A stretch of DNA of 64,000 nt from Amycolatopsis dendrobii (GCF_014145675.1 NZ_JACGZW010000001.1:496001-560000); one strand, 5' to 3'. Shown: positions 32,457-41,356, counted from the first letter of the stretch. The notes: generated by a model not told the origin, from the letters alone. A program made the numbers and translations.

Positions 32457-33316
32457 CAGGCTCCTTGGACGATCGAGCGGTCGATGAAGTCGTGCAGGTG
32501 CGCGCGCATCGCGCCCACCGTGCTGCCGGGGCGCCCGGTCAGCACCTGGATGCCGAGGCCGTCGATCAGCGCGGTGAGCCGGGCGGTGGCGGCCTCGGGG
32601 TCGGCCAGGCGGAACACGCCCTGCTCCTGGCCGGTGCGGATGGTCATGAGAATGGTCTGGTACCAGCGGTCGTAGGAATCGGTGTAGAGCGAACGCAGCC
32701 GCGGGTCGAGCGCGACCTCGTTCCAGACCTGCAGCCACACCGACCATTCGGCGCGCAGCAGGCCCTCGGTCGGCAGCTGCAGTTCGACCAGTTTGAGCAG
32801 CCGGTCGTGCGCGCCGGGCACCGCGTGCAGCTCGGCGACCTGCCGGTCGAAAGCGAGCTTCACGTTGCGCCGCAACGCTTCGTCGAGGACTTCGGTTTTG
32901 GTGGGGAAGTGGTAGTGGATGGCCGCGGTGCTGGTGCCGCAGGCTTGCGCGATGTCGGCGATGCGCACCCGGTGATAGCCGCGTTCGGCGATGAGCCGCC
33001 AGGCGGTTTCGAGGATTCGCCGTCGTGGTTCGGAGTGGGCCAGGTCGTCCGGGTCGCTGGCGGTTCCCGCGGCGGGGGCGGGGACGGCGGTGACGGTTTT
33101 GGCGTCGTCGCTGCCGTTGAGCAGCCAGTTCACGGTGACGCCGGAGTATTCGGCCACGCGGACCAGTTCGTGCGGGGAGAAGCGGCGGGCGCCGTTGAGG
33201 GCCTTGGAGAGCTTGGTCTGGTCCAGGCCGATGGCGGCGGCGAATTCGCGTTGGGGGACGGGCATGGACTGGATCAGCTGGCGGACCCGTTCTCTCAGCC
33301 GGTCTGTTTCGTCCAT
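32456..33316 (-). CDS. Dual-HTH regulator: XRE domain fused to TetR-family protein
   Basis: The 286-residue protein carries two separate DNA-binding modules. Residues 10-68 are a Cro/CI-type helix-turn-helix ([37 protein letters not shown]). A 25-residue Ala/Pro/Asp linker follows. Residues 97-145 are a full TetR HTH ([37 protein letters not shown]), followed by a TetR ligand domain (BetI-like, [16 protein letters not shown]). It is the first gene of the carnitine-type operon, so probably autoregulated and responsive to a pathway compound. The ATG at 33316 follows a GGTCCCACCCC leader; an in-frame ATG 22 codons upstream would include the operator and is less likely. Confidence 0.88.
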   Translation of the reverse strand: MDETDRLRERVRQLIQSMPVPQREFAAAIGLDQTKLSKALNGARRFSPHELVRVAEYSGVTVNWLLNGSDDAKTVTAVPAPAAGTASDPDDLAHSEPRRRILETAWRLIAERGYHRVRIADIAQACGTSTAAIHYHFPTKTEVLDEALRRNVKLAFDRQVAELHAVPGAHDRLLKLVELQLPTEGLLRAEWSVWLQVWNEVALDPRLRSLYTDSYDRWYQTILMTIRTGQEQGVFRLADPEAATARLTALIDGLGIQVLTGRPGSTVGAMRAHLHDFIDRSIVQGA

Positions 33317-33337
33317 GGGGTGGGACCGTAGTTGCGG

Positions 33338-33413
33338 GTTGCGAAAATCGCAACTCTTGGAGGCTTGGGGGTGTAACGGCATTTGATTTTCTTTTTGTGA
33401 AAGGGAGTTGCGA
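33338..33413. promoter_or_regulatory. GTTGCGA operator array of the dual-HTH regulator operon
   Basis: GTTGCGA-AAA-TCGCAAC (33338-33354) is a perfect 17-bp palindrome. A further half site GTTGCGG directly precedes it (33331-33337), and another GTTGCGA lies at 33407-33413. The palindrome is 22 bp upstream of the regulator ATG, in an AT-richer stretch (33380-33402) that suits a promoter. It could also influence the divergent peptidase gene at 33583. Confidence 0.7.
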
Positions 33414-33582
33414 TCTTGGGTTGACTGGCGGATCAGTCGGTGCGGGGGAGGGGCGGGTGCCTCGGCGGTTGAGTGCGTCGGCTGCGGTCCGGGTTGTCCG
33501 CTGGTGCTGCTCTGACGGCCCGGTGCTGGTTCCGCTCGCCGGGACGGCGGCGTCTCCTCGCCGCGGATGATAGGAATGGCCG

Positions 33583-34905
33583 GTGACCCAACCGAACTTG
33601 ATCGACGCCGCCGCGGACGAGGCCGTCACGCTTACCAGCGAGCTGATCCGCATCGACACCACCAATACCGGCGACCCCGAAACCCTCGTGGGCGAGCGGG
33701 TCGCGGCCGAGTACGTCGCGGAGAAGCTGACTGACGCCGGGTACGAGATCACCTACGTCGAGTCCGGCGGCAAGGACCGGCACAACGTGATCGTGCGGCT
33801 GCCGGGGGCCGACCCCGGCCGCGGGGCGTTGCTGATTCACGGGCATCTCGACGTCGTGCCCGCCGATCCGGCCGAGTGGTCGGTGCACCCGTTCTCGGGG
33901 GCGGTCCAGGACGGGTACGTGTGGGGGCGCGGCGCGGTCGACATGAAGGACATGGTCGGCATGACGCTGGCGCTGGCCCGGCACTACAAGATCAACAATA
34001 TCGTCCCGCCGCGCGACCTGGTGTTCTTGTTCGTCGCCGACGAGGAAGCGGGCGGCAAGTACGGGGCGCAGTGGCTGGTGGAGAACCGGCCCGAACTGTT
34101 CGAGGGGGTCACCGAGGCGATCAGCGAGGTCGGTGGGTTCTCGATCACGTTGAAGGACAACGTCCGCGCGTACGTGATCGAGACGGCCGAGAAAGGCATC
34201 CGCTGGATGAAGCTGCGCGTGCGCGGCACGGCGGGCCACGGGTCGATGATCCACCGCGACAACGCGGTCACCAAGTTGTCCGAAGCGGTGGCGAAACTGG
34301 GGCAGCACCAGTTCCCGTTGGTCCTGACCGATTCCGTGCGCGAGTTCCTCGCGGGAGTCACCGAGATCACCGGCTGGGATTTTCCCGAGGATGACATCGA
34401 AGGCGCGGTCGCGAAGCTGGGCAACATCTCGCGGATGATCGGCGCGACTCTGCGCGACACCGCGAACCCCACGATGCTCACCGCCGGTTACAAGTCGAAC
34501 GTGATTCCTTCGGTGGCCGAGGCCGCGGTCGACTGCCGGATCCTGCCGGGGCGGCTCGAGGCGTTCGACCGCGAGCTGGACGAACTGCTCGGGCCGGACA
34601 TCGAGAAGGAGTGGATGGAGCTGCCGCCGGTCGAGACGACGTTCGACGGGGCTCTCGTCGACGCCATGACCGCCGCCGTGCTCGCCGAGGACCCGGGCGC
34701 GCGCACGCTGCCCTACATGCTGTCCGGCGGCACCGACGCGAAGTCCTTCCAGCAGCTCGGCATCCGCAACTTTGGCTTCGCGCCGCTGAAACTGCCCGCC
34801 GACCTGGACTTCTCCGGGCTCTTCCACGGCGTGGACGAGCGCGTCCCGGTCGACGCGCTGAAGTTCGGCGTCCGCGTGCTGGACCGGTTCCTCCGCTCGT
34901 CCTGA
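33583..34905 (+). CDS. M20-family metallopeptidase (dipeptidase/deacylase)
   Basis: The 440-residue co-catalytic zinc peptidase has [10 protein letters not shown] (first metal His and the Asp), then [10 protein letters not shown] (bridging Asp) and [12 protein letters not shown] (catalytic Glu-Glu), with the dimerisation domain in the middle ([15 protein letters not shown]) and a last metal His in [12 protein letters not shown]. It is in the ArgE/DapE/carnosinase-like M20 group, often annotated as dipeptidase. GTG start preceded by AGGAATGG. Its stop overlaps the next start (TGATG), forming a two-gene operon. Confidence 0.9.
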   Translation: MTQPNLIDAAADEAVTLTSELIRIDTTNTGDPETLVGERVAAEYVAEKLTDAGYEITYVESGGKDRHNVIVRLPGADPGRGALLIHGHLDVVPADPAEWSVHPFSGAVQDGYVWGRGAVDMKDMVGMTLALARHYKINNIVPPRDLVFLFVADEEAGGKYGAQWLVENRPELFEGVTEAISEVGGFSITLKDNVRAYVIETAEKGIRWMKLRVRGTAGHGSMIHRDNAVTKLSEAVAKLGQHQFPLVLTDSVREFLAGVTEITGWDFPEDDIEGAVAKLGNISRMIGATLRDTANPTMLTAGYKSNVIPSVAEAAVDCRILPGRLEAFDRELDELLGPDIEKEWMELPPVETTFDGALVDAMTAAVLAEDPGARTLPYMLSGGTDAKSFQQLGIRNFGFAPLKLPADLDFSGLFHGVDERVPVDALKFGVRVLDRFLRSS

Positions 34906-35798
34906 TGTCCGGGTTCCGGCTGGCCGACGGCACGCCCCTGCACCTCGTGCGCAGGGGCGACCCGGCGGCGGCCGTGACCGTGGTGCTGCTGCACGGCTAC
35001 GCCCTCGACCAGCGCAGCTGGGGCCGCATCGCCCCGGTGCTGCCGGACGCGGTCGAGCATCCGCTCGCGGTGGTCAGCTACGACCACCGCGGGCACGGCG
35101 AATCCGGCCGGGCCGCGCGCGGCGCCGCGACGATGGGGCGCCTCGCCGACGACCTCGCGGAGGTGATCGAGCGGGCCGTCCCGCGCGGGCGCGTCGTGCT
35201 CGTCGGCCACGACATGGGCGGGCTCGCCGTCATGTCGCTGACCCAGCGGCATCCGGTGCTGTTCGCCGAGCGCGTCGGCGGCCTGGTGCTGCTGTCGACG
35301 TCGTCCGGACGGCTGGCCACCGAGGCGTCCGCGGCCTGGCCCAACGCGCTCGGCAAGCTCGCGCAGGACCTCGAAATGGTGCTGGGCGCGAAGCTGTACG
35401 GCGTGTTCCGCGAGCACACCAGCCGCGCGGTGAGCGCCGGGCTGCGCTGGTGGCTGTTCGGCGACGATCCCGACCCGGACCTCGTCGAGCTGACCGTGAA
35501 GATGATCCGCGGCAACTGGCCGCAGACCGTCGCGCAGTTCCGGCCGGCGCTCGACGCCTACGCGCGTGAAGCAGCGTTGTCGCTGGCTGGAGACCTGCCG
35601 GTGACGGCGATCGTGGGGGAGCGGGACCGGATCGTCGCGCCCGCCGACGTCGAGCAGTTCGTGCGCGGGCTCGCCCAGGGATACGCCGTGGTGCTGCCCG
35701 GCGTCGGGCACGTCGTGCCGCTGGAGGCCGCGGCGCAGGTGGTGCCGCGGATCGCCGCGGTGGTGCACGAGGTCTACCGACAACAAAACCTGTCTTGA
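34905..35798 (+). CDS. Alpha/beta hydrolase
   Basis: The 297-residue alpha/beta hydrolase has oxyanion loop LLHGYALDQRSW, strand motif YDHRGHGESG, and a nucleophile elbow reading GHDMGG, where Asp replaces the usual Ser. The catalytic His lies in GVGHVVPLEAA and an acid in VGERDRIV. An Asp nucleophile at the elbow is typical of haloalkane dehalogenase/epoxide hydrolase-type members. Cytoplasmic; coupled to the M20 peptidase by a TGATG overlap. The natural substrate is unknown. Confidence 0.87.
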   Translation: MSGFRLADGTPLHLVRRGDPAAAVTVVLLHGYALDQRSWGRIAPVLPDAVEHPLAVVSYDHRGHGESGRAARGAATMGRLADDLAEVIERAVPRGRVVLVGHDMGGLAVMSLTQRHPVLFAERVGGLVLLSTSSGRLATEASAAWPNALGKLAQDLEMVLGAKLYGVFREHTSRAVSAGLRWWLFGDDPDPDLVELTVKMIRGNWPQTVAQFRPALDAYAREAALSLAGDLPVTAIVGERDRIVAPADVEQFVRGLAQGYAVVLPGVGHVVPLEAAAQVVPRIAAVVHEVYRQQNLS

Positions 35799-35822
35799 CA
35801 ATCTGAGTGTTCAGGCGCGACG

Positions 35823-36434
35823 ATGGAACGCATGTTTCCCGTTGCGGTGATCGAGGACGCGGCCGCGGCCGAGGTGTCGCTGGATCCGGTCCGGGCCCGG
35901 CTGCTCGCCGAACTGGCCCAGCCCGCCTCGGCGACGATGCTGGCCGCCCGCGTCGACCTGCCGAGGCAGAAGGTCAACTACCACCTGCGCGCGCTGGAGA
36001 AGCACGGGCTCGTAGAGCTGGTCGAGGAACGGCGCAAGGGCAACGTCACGGAGCGGATGATGCGGGCGACCGCGGCGTCGTACGTGATCTCGCCGTCCGC
36101 GCTCGCGGCCGTGCAGCCCGACCCGGCGCAGTCGCCGGACCGGCTGTCCGCGCGCTGGCTGCTGGCGGTCGCCGGACGGCTGGTGCGCGACGTCGGAATC
36201 CTCATCACCGGTGCGGCGAAAGCGAAGAAGCGCGTCGCCACCTTCGCGCTCGACGGCGAGGTCCGGTTCGCTTCGGCGGCCGACCGGGCGGCGTTCGCGG
36301 AGGAACTGGCGACGGCGGTGACCACGCTGGTCGGGAAGTACCACGACGAGAAAGCCGAGAACGGCCGTGCGCACCGGGTGGTGCTGGCGGTGCATCCGAG
36401 CGTGCCGATGGGGGAGGAAGACCAGGATGGGTAA
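35823..36434 (+). CDS. ArsR-like winged-helix regulator
   Basis: The 203-residue protein has an N-terminal winged helix (RLLAELAQPASATMLAARVDL, PRQKVNYHLRALEKHGLV) of the HTH_20/ArsR type and a C-terminal effector part. No metal-binding cysteines occur, so it is not a metal sensor. Its stop lies inside the start of the SRPBCC gene (8-bp overlap), the standard ArsR-SRPBCC pair in actinobacteria, where it represses both genes. A TTGACA (35795-35800) followed by TGTTCAG just upstream is a probable promoter/operator. Confidence 0.87.
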   Translation: MERMFPVAVIEDAAAAEVSLDPVRARLLAELAQPASATMLAARVDLPRQKVNYHLRALEKHGLVELVEERRKGNVTERMMRATAASYVISPSALAAVQPDPAQSPDRLSARWLLAVAGRLVRDVGILITGAAKAKKRVATFALDGEVRFASAADRAAFAEELATAVTTLVGKYHDEKAENGRAHRVVLAVHPSVPMGEEDQDG

Positions 36435-37155
36435 GGAATTCCGGGAGATCGACGTCGCCGAGGTCCCGGTCGAGCCGGAGGAGGTCTGGGCGGCGATCGC
36501 GACCGGGCCCGGCATCGACTCGTGGTTCATGGGCCGCAACGAGGTCGAAGGCGGGGCCGGCGGTGCGGTGCGCGGCGCGTTCGCGGCCTACGAGCCGACG
36601 CACGCGATCACCGCGTGGGACCCGCCGAACCGGCTGGCCTACGGCGGCGAACCGGAGCCGGACGGACGGCGGATCGCCTACGAATTCCTCGTCGAGGGTC
36701 GCGACGGCGGCAGTTCGGTCATCCGCTGCGTAACGAGCGGCTTCCTGCCCGGCGACGACTGGGCGGACGAGTTCGAGGCCATGCAGGCGGGCGGCGCGCT
36801 GTTCTTCCGCAACCTGGTGGAGTTCGTGCGGCACTTCCCGGGCCGGACGGCGAAACCGGTCACCGCGTTCGGGCCGGGAGTCGTCACGGACTGGCCCGCT
36901 TTGTGGGCTGCGCTGGCGAAAGCAGTGGGCGTCGAACAGGTGACCGCGGGCGCGAAAGTCCGGCTCGCCGGGGCCGACGGCGTGGTGTACGCGGTGAACG
37001 ACCAGACCGTCGGGATCCGCACCGGCGAGGGGCTTTTCTGCTTCATGCAAGGCTTCCGCGGACCGCTGGTGGCGACGCACCACATCGTCGCGCCGGACGT
37101 CGACGCGGCGGCGGAGGAAGCCAAGTGGACGGAGTGGATGGCCGCGCTCGGCTGA
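36427..37155 (+). CDS. SRPBCC (AHSA1-like) protein
   Basis: The 242-residue START-like domain protein begins with the family strand (EIDVAEVPVEPEEVWAAIATGPGIDSWF) and has a second half about as long as the first (from about residue 145) with a further beta-rich portion. AHSA1-type proteins bind small hydrophobic ligands. The ATG overlaps the regulator by 8 bp. No catalytic residues can be assigned. Confidence 0.85.
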   Translation: MGKEFREIDVAEVPVEPEEVWAAIATGPGIDSWFMGRNEVEGGAGGAVRGAFAAYEPTHAITAWDPPNRLAYGGEPEPDGRRIAYEFLVEGRDGGSSVIRCVTSGFLPGDDWADEFEAMQAGGALFFRNLVEFVRHFPGRTAKPVTAFGPGVVTDWPALWAALAKAVGVEQVTAGAKVRLAGADGVVYAVNDQTVGIRTGEGLFCFMQGFRGPLVATHHIVAPDVDAAAEEAKWTEWMAALG

Positions 37156-37159
37156 GCCT

Positions 37160-37187
37160 TGTCGAAAACCGGGGCCGCCCGTTCGTC
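37160..37187 (+). promoter_or_regulatory. ECF42-like promoter of the DGPF gene
   Basis: TGTCGA (37160-37165), an 18-bp spacer, then CGTC (37184-37187) lie 38 bp upstream of the DGPF/YCII start. This matches the -35 TGTCGA and -10 CGA/CGT-type motif I recall for ECF42 sigma factors. The sigma gene itself is 1 kb away on the other strand. Confidence 0.65.
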
Positions 37188-37225
37188 ATCCGGTCGAGAG
37201 TAATTTCCGACCAGGAGGAGAAACC

Positions 37226-37588
37226 GTGCAGTACGCGATGCTGATCTGCGGCGACGACCGCGAATGGGCCGCCTTGTCCCCGGCGGACGAGGAGGACGCG
37301 ATGCAGCGGATCTACGCGTGGTTCGAGCGCTGGCAGCCCGCCGGGAAGGTCGGGAACGGCGTCGAACTCCAGCCGCGGGAGACCGCGAAGACGGTGCGGT
37401 CCGGGGCGAACGGGAAACCGGTGGTCACCGACGGGCCGTACGTGGAGCTGAAGGAGGTCGTCGGTTCGGTGATCCTGCTGGAGTGCGCCGACATGGACGA
37501 GGCGGTCGAGGTCGCGGCGAGCTGGCCGCTGGGTCCGGGCATGAGCGCGGTGGAGGTCCGGCCGGTGACGAGCCGCGAAGAAGGGTGA
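37226..37588 (+). CDS. YCII/DGPF-domain protein
   Basis: The 120-residue ferredoxin-like fold protein carries the family motif TDGPYVELKEVVGS near residues 67-81, the site that gives DGPF proteins their name. The GTG start is preceded by AGGAGGAGAAACC, a strong ribosome-binding site. DGPF proteins co-occur with ECF42 sigma factors and are their expected target or partner; that arrangement is seen here with the sigma gene at 38207-39412. Biochemical activity is unknown. Confidence 0.88.
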   Translation: MQYAMLICGDDREWAALSPADEEDAMQRIYAWFERWQPAGKVGNGVELQPRETAKTVRSGANGKPVVTDGPYVELKEVVGSVILLECADMDEAVEVAASWPLGPGMSAVEVRPVTSREEG

Positions 37589-37651
37589 GCCACCGGCTGT
37601 CCGGAGTGCCATGATTCCCGGATGACGGCGAGAAAGCCCATCCCGGCAACG

Positions 37652-37687
37652 CATTCCCCGCGGGAGGCGAGCCCTCTCGCGGGGATG
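37652..37687. terminator. Probable hairpin between convergent genes
   Basis: CATTCCCCGCGGGAGG (37652-37667) can pair with CCCTCTCGCGGGGATG (37672-37687) with three non-Watson-Crick positions and a 4-base loop. It lies between the DGPF gene and the opposing VOC gene. The rest of this 194-bp gap shows nothing else. Confidence 0.5.
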
Positions 37688-37782
37688 CTCCGTTGCGCGG
37701 CGTGCTCGTGCTGGGCGCGGGGCCGGGATGGCGCTGGTGAGCGCCGCTACCGTCAGCGGGCGGACGCACTGCCGTTCGACGG

Positions 37783-38196
37783 TCACTCGCCCGCGTAGCT
37801 GCTGAAGGTCCAGACCTGGCCTTCGGGGTCGGCGCACGAGTACTCGCGGACCCCGGCCGGGGAATCGTGCACCGGGTTGAGGATCCGCCCGCCGGCGGCC
37901 TCGGCGCGGGCCTGGTGGCCGTCGAGCGCGCTGTCCGGCACCCAGACGCACAACGCGTGGCTGGTGCCGCCCAGCGCGAGCGGGCTGTGCATGCCGTACT
38001 GGTCGGCGTCGTGGTCCCGGGTGAGGAAGATCAGGCTCGCGCCCGCGCGGACCTGGGCGTGCTCGACGCCGTTCTCTCCGTCGACCACGAAATGCGACTC
38101 GAATCCGAAGGCCTCGACGAGGAATTCGAGCGCGGCTTTCGGATCCTCGTAGGTGAGGTTGGGGTACACGGTTTGCGGCGGCGGAGCGTCGGCCAT
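37783..38196 (-). CDS. VOC-family (glyoxalase/bleomycin-resistance fold) protein
   Basis: The 137-residue protein has the paired beta-alpha-beta-beta-beta modules of the vicinal-oxygen-chelate fold (YEDPKAALEFLVEAFGFES at the start; REYSCADPEGQVWTFSSY at the end). The first metal-ligand position is not the classical His, so it may be a binding protein rather than an enzyme. It follows the ECF42 sigma gene by 10 bp and is probably co-transcribed with it. Confidence 0.85.
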   Translation of the reverse strand: MADAPPPQTVYPNLTYEDPKAALEFLVEAFGFESHFVVDGENGVEHAQVRAGASLIFLTRDHDADQYGMHSPLALGGTSHALCVWVPDSALDGHQARAEAAGGRILNPVHDSPAGVREYSCADPEGQVWTFSSYAGE

Positions 38197-38206
38197 GCGG
38201 GTCAGG

Positions 38207-39412
38207 CTACCGCGAGAACTCGGCCACCCGGCGCGTCATCAGCTCGCGCTCGGCCGGATTCGAGGCCAGCTCCAGTGCTCGTTCCGCCGACGCGAGCGCG
38301 TCGCCCGGCCGGTCCAGCGCGGCCAGCAGTTCGGCCCGAGCGGCGTGCCACAGGTGATAGCCGGGCAGCTCGTTCTCGAGCGCTTCTACCTCGTCGAGCG
38401 CGGGGGCCGGGCCGACGGCGTACCGCGTGGCCACCGCTCGGTTCAGCAGCACCACCGGCGACGGATCCAGTGCGTAAAGCCGGTCGTACATCGCGCGGAT
38501 GCCAGCCCAGTCGGTGTCCCCGAAACTGCTTGCGACAGCGTGGATCGCGGCGATGCCGGCCCGGGTTTGACAAGGCCCGGGCCGGCCAAGCCGCACCGCT
38601 TCGCGCAACCGCAGCAGCGCCCGCTGAATCGCCGGGCCGTCCCACAATCGCCGATCCTGCTGTTCCAGCACCACGATCCGGCCCTGCGCGTCGAACCGCG
38701 CCGCGACGCGCGCCTGCTGCAACTCCAGCAACGCGGCCAGCCCGGCGACTTCCGGTTCGCGAGGCAGCGAATCGGCGAGCTGCCGGGCCAGTTCGACGCC
38801 CTCGCGCGCCAATTCCCGCCGCTGCGCCGAATTTCCGCTGGAGAGATAACCCTCGTTGAAGACCAAATAGAGCACGGCGAGCACGGCTTGCAGCCGGTCG
38901 GCGTACTCGTGCGGCTGCGGCGGTGCGAAGCCGATGCCGCGTTCCCGCAGCAGCCGCTTGGCCCGCGAAAGCCGTTGCGCCATCGTCGGCAACGGCACCA
39001 GGAACGCGGCGGCGATCTCGGCGGTGGTCAACCCGCCCGCGGCGTACAGCGTGAGCGCGATCTGTGCTGGTTCCGGCAGATCCGGGTGGCAGCAAGCGAA
39101 AATCATCGCGAGCCGGTCGTCGGCCCCTGGCTCCGGCGGAGGTTCCGAGGCCGCCCGAACGGCTTTCTCGTGCCCGGCCGCGTCCCGGCGAAGCCGGTCG
39201 ATCGCCTTGCGCCAGCCGGTCGTGACGAGCCATCCGGTGGGACTGGCGGGCACTCCTTCGGCGGGCCACCGCTTGAGAGCTTCGGCGACAGCTTCCGACA
39301 GCGCTTCCTCGGCCCGGTCGAAGTCGCCGAGCCGACGGCTGAGTGCTCCCAGCATGCTGGCGGCGTCCGTACGCCAGATCCGCTCGGTCAGTGCGGCGAC
39401 CTCGTTCACCAC
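38207..39412 (-). CDS. ECF sigma factor, ECF42-type with C-terminal TPR-like extension
   Basis: The 401-residue protein has short sigma2 (LGALSRRLGDFDRAEEALSEAV) and sigma4 (LTLYAAGGLTTAEIAAAFLV, then MAQRLSRAKRLLRE) regions in the first 180 residues, followed by a 200-residue DUF6596/TPR-like helical extension (LYLVFNEGYLSSG, LLNRAVA). This is the ECF42 architecture, in which the extension, not an anti-sigma factor, controls activity. Predicted target is the DGPF gene at 37226, whose upstream region carries the expected motif. GTG start with AGGA upstream. It is in an operon with DHFR-like and VOC genes. Confidence 0.9.
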   Translation of the reverse strand: MVNEVAALTERIWRTDAASMLGALSRRLGDFDRAEEALSEAVAEALKRWPAEGVPASPTGWLVTTGWRKAIDRLRRDAAGHEKAVRAASEPPPEPGADDRLAMIFACCHPDLPEPAQIALTLYAAGGLTTAEIAAAFLVPLPTMAQRLSRAKRLLRERGIGFAPPQPHEYADRLQAVLAVLYLVFNEGYLSSGNSAQRRELAREGVELARQLADSLPREPEVAGLAALLELQQARVAARFDAQGRIVVLEQQDRRLWDGPAIQRALLRLREAVRLGRPGPCQTRAGIAAIHAVASSFGDTDWAGIRAMYDRLYALDPSPVVLLNRAVATRYAVGPAPALDEVEALENELPGYHLWHAARAELLAALDRPGDALASAERALELASNPAERELMTRRVAEFSR

Positions 39413-39423
39413 GCCATCCTGGT

Positions 39424-40005
39424 TCAGGCGCGGACGTACCGCAGCAAGGCGACGCCGCTCTCGAACGTCCGGCTGTCGGCCAGCCGGTAGCTGTCGACCG
39501 AGAACCCGGCATCGAACAGGGGCGCGCCGGAGCCGATGACCACCGGGTACAGCTTCAGGTGCAACTCGTCCACTTCGTCGCGCAGCGCCCCGGCGAGCGC
39601 GCCTCCGCCGACGAGCCAGATGTCCTTGCCGTCTTCCTTTTTCAGCTCGCGGATCTTCTCGGCCGGGTCAGTGCCGACCACCTGAACGGCCGGGCCGGGA
39701 GCCTCGGTCATGGTGCGGGAGAAGACGTAGTGCCGCAGATGCGTGTAGGCGTCCGGAACGCCGAGATCGACACCCATCTGATAGGAGACGCGGCCCTCGA
39801 CGACCGTGTCGAAATGGCGGTGCGGGGTGTCCTCGATGCCGAGCACCGGCCGCAGGTGCGTCGGCACCATCTCCGGATACTCGCGCAGCAGCGGCTCGGC
39901 GTGGTCGCCCTCGAACTGGAAGACCGAGCCGGTCGGGTCCTCCCGGGTCGGGGCGGCGATGAAGCCGTCGAGCGTGGACGCGACGAGATAGACCAATTTG
40001 CGCAT
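39424..40005 (-). CDS. Dihydrofolate reductase-fold (RibD-C-like) protein
   Basis: The 193-residue protein begins RKLVYLVASTLDGFIA, with FDTVVEGRVSYQMG and GKDIWLVGGGALAGALRDEVDEL as further family motifs. It is the YwjB-like branch of the DHFR/RibD-C fold, not folate DHFR. Cofactor is probably NADPH; the substrate is unknown. It ends 11 bp before the ECF42 sigma start, so it shares its operon. Confidence 0.87.
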   Translation of the reverse strand: MRKLVYLVASTLDGFIAAPTREDPTGSVFQFEGDHAEPLLREYPEMVPTHLRPVLGIEDTPHRHFDTVVEGRVSYQMGVDLGVPDAYTHLRHYVFSRTMTEAPGPAVQVVGTDPAEKIRELKKEDGKDIWLVGGGALAGALRDEVDELHLKLYPVVIGSGAPLFDAGFSVDSYRLADSRTFESGVALLRYVRA

Positions 40006-40023
40006 AACGGACAGTCAACCAGG

Positions 40024-40248
40024 TCAGGTGGCGAGCCCCGTCGAGTGGCCGGCCGCGGTGCGCTTCCGGCGCAGCCACACTCTCCTCGTGCCGTCCGCGT
40101 AAAGCCGGACCGTGCGCAGTTCCCAGCCCGCGAACTCCGCGTGGATGGAGAGCTGGATCATCGCCGCGCGCCGGGACACCGCCGGGGGGAGGCGCAGGCG
40201 GCGATACTCCCAATCCCCTTCGACCACCGCCTCGTCGACTGTCGTCAT
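40024..40248 (-). CDS. DUF5703-like small protein
   Basis: The 74-residue basic protein has the core WEYRRLRLPPAVSRRAA, FAGWELRTVRLYADGTRRVW and LRRKR, the pattern of the actinobacterial DUF5703 group. It is probably a single beta-rich domain. Its ATG overlaps the stop of the upstream lipoprotein gene by 4 bp. Function unknown. Confidence 0.75.
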   Translation of the reverse strand: MTTVDEAVVEGDWEYRRLRLPPAVSRRAAMIQLSIHAEFAGWELRTVRLYADGTRRVWLRRKRTAAGHSTGLAT

Positions 40249-41258
40249 GGCTGGATCACCTGGGTCCCTTCTCCTGCGGCCGAGCCGACGAACACGCGGC
40301 CGCTCTGGTCGTCGACGCCCACCGTGTCCGGCTGGCGCACGGTCGGGAATCGGTACTTCTCGACGGGCTCTCCGCCGCGGACGTCGTAGCCGACGACCTC
40401 GTTGCGGGCGGTCAGGGTGACCCACGCCAGGCTGCGCTTCGCGTCGTAGGCGAGGCCGTACGCGCCGCCCGGCACCGGGTAGCGCTGGCGGAGGATCAGG
40501 GGGTTGGTGGAGAACGCGAGCAGCGCGCCCGCGCGTGCGTCGGTGACCAAGACGCGGCCGTAGGAATCGGCGACCGCGTTGGCCGCGCCGTCGCCCGCGC
40601 GCAGCCCTTCGTCCATCGTTCCGGCTTGGACGTCCACGCTGAACACAGCGGTGCGCAGCCGGTCGAGGACCACGACGCCGTTTCCGGTGTTGACCACGTC
40701 GTCGGCGCTGTAGAGCTGACCGGTGATCGTCTTCGCGACCGAACCGTTCGCCAGCACCTCGACCGCCTTGCGGTCGCGGACCGCGACGAGCGTGTCCGGC
40801 CCGTCGGCGACCCCGGCGGCGGGCTGCCCGGCGACCTTCTCGGCGGTCAGCTGTCCGCTCGGCAGCGCGACGCGGGCGAGCACGCCCTTGGCCGGGATCC
40901 CGGCGAGCGCCTGGCCCCCGGACACGCTGAGCGATTCCGCCGGGCCGGGCAGCGCGACGGTCTTCTTCGGCGCGCCGAGCGCGGCGAGATCGTAAATCCG
41001 CAGCTCAGCGGGCTGTTTGAGGGCGACGACGAGCGTGTGGCTCTGCTGGTCGGCGGCGATCGCGGACACCACCGGCATCGGCAGCACCTGCCCGGCGGGA
41101 GGCGCCGCGCGGGCGGGGGAGGCGGCCGGTTTGGCGGCCGTCGGATTGGCCACGACCTGCAGACTGTCCTTCGGCTGCTCCGAGGACGAGCAGGCGGACA
41201 GCGCGAGCGCACCGGCCAGCGGGATCGCGATCCGCGAGGCGGCGGTGAGCCGACGCAC
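40245..41258 (-). CDS. Lipoprotein with beta-propeller domain
   Basis: The 337-residue exported protein has signal peptide and lipobox ALSAC with Cys23, an Ala/Pro-rich spacer to about residue 55, then a YncE/SMP-30-like propeller made of repeats such as VSAIAADQQSHTLVVALKQP and GAYGLAYDAKRSLAWVTL and ending VGVDDQSGRVFVGSAAGEG. The GTG start has GGAGG 7 bp upstream. It heads a likely five-gene operon (DUF5703, DHFR-like, ECF42, VOC). It may bind ligand or protein on the outside of the membrane; no enzyme site is visible. Confidence 0.82.
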   Translation of the reverse strand: MRRLTAASRIAIPLAGALALSACSSSEQPKDSLQVVANPTAAKPAASPARAAPPAGQVLPMPVVSAIAADQQSHTLVVALKQPAELRIYDLAALGAPKKTVALPGPAESLSVSGGQALAGIPAKGVLARVALPSGQLTAEKVAGQPAAGVADGPDTLVAVRDRKAVEVLANGSVAKTITGQLYSADDVVNTGNGVVVLDRLRTAVFSVDVQAGTMDEGLRAGDGAANAVADSYGRVLVTDARAGALLAFSTNPLILRQRYPVPGGAYGLAYDAKRSLAWVTLTARNEVVGYDVRGGEPVEKYRFPTVRQPDTVGVDDQSGRVFVGSAAGEGTQVIQP

Positions 41259-41356
41259 CTTGAAACCTCCAGCAAAGCTCCGGCGAGCAGGTCCTCCCAG
41301 CATCCTCCAGGATCGCCGAACCGTCACGCCCGTGTCACCGACCCGACACCTGCGGC

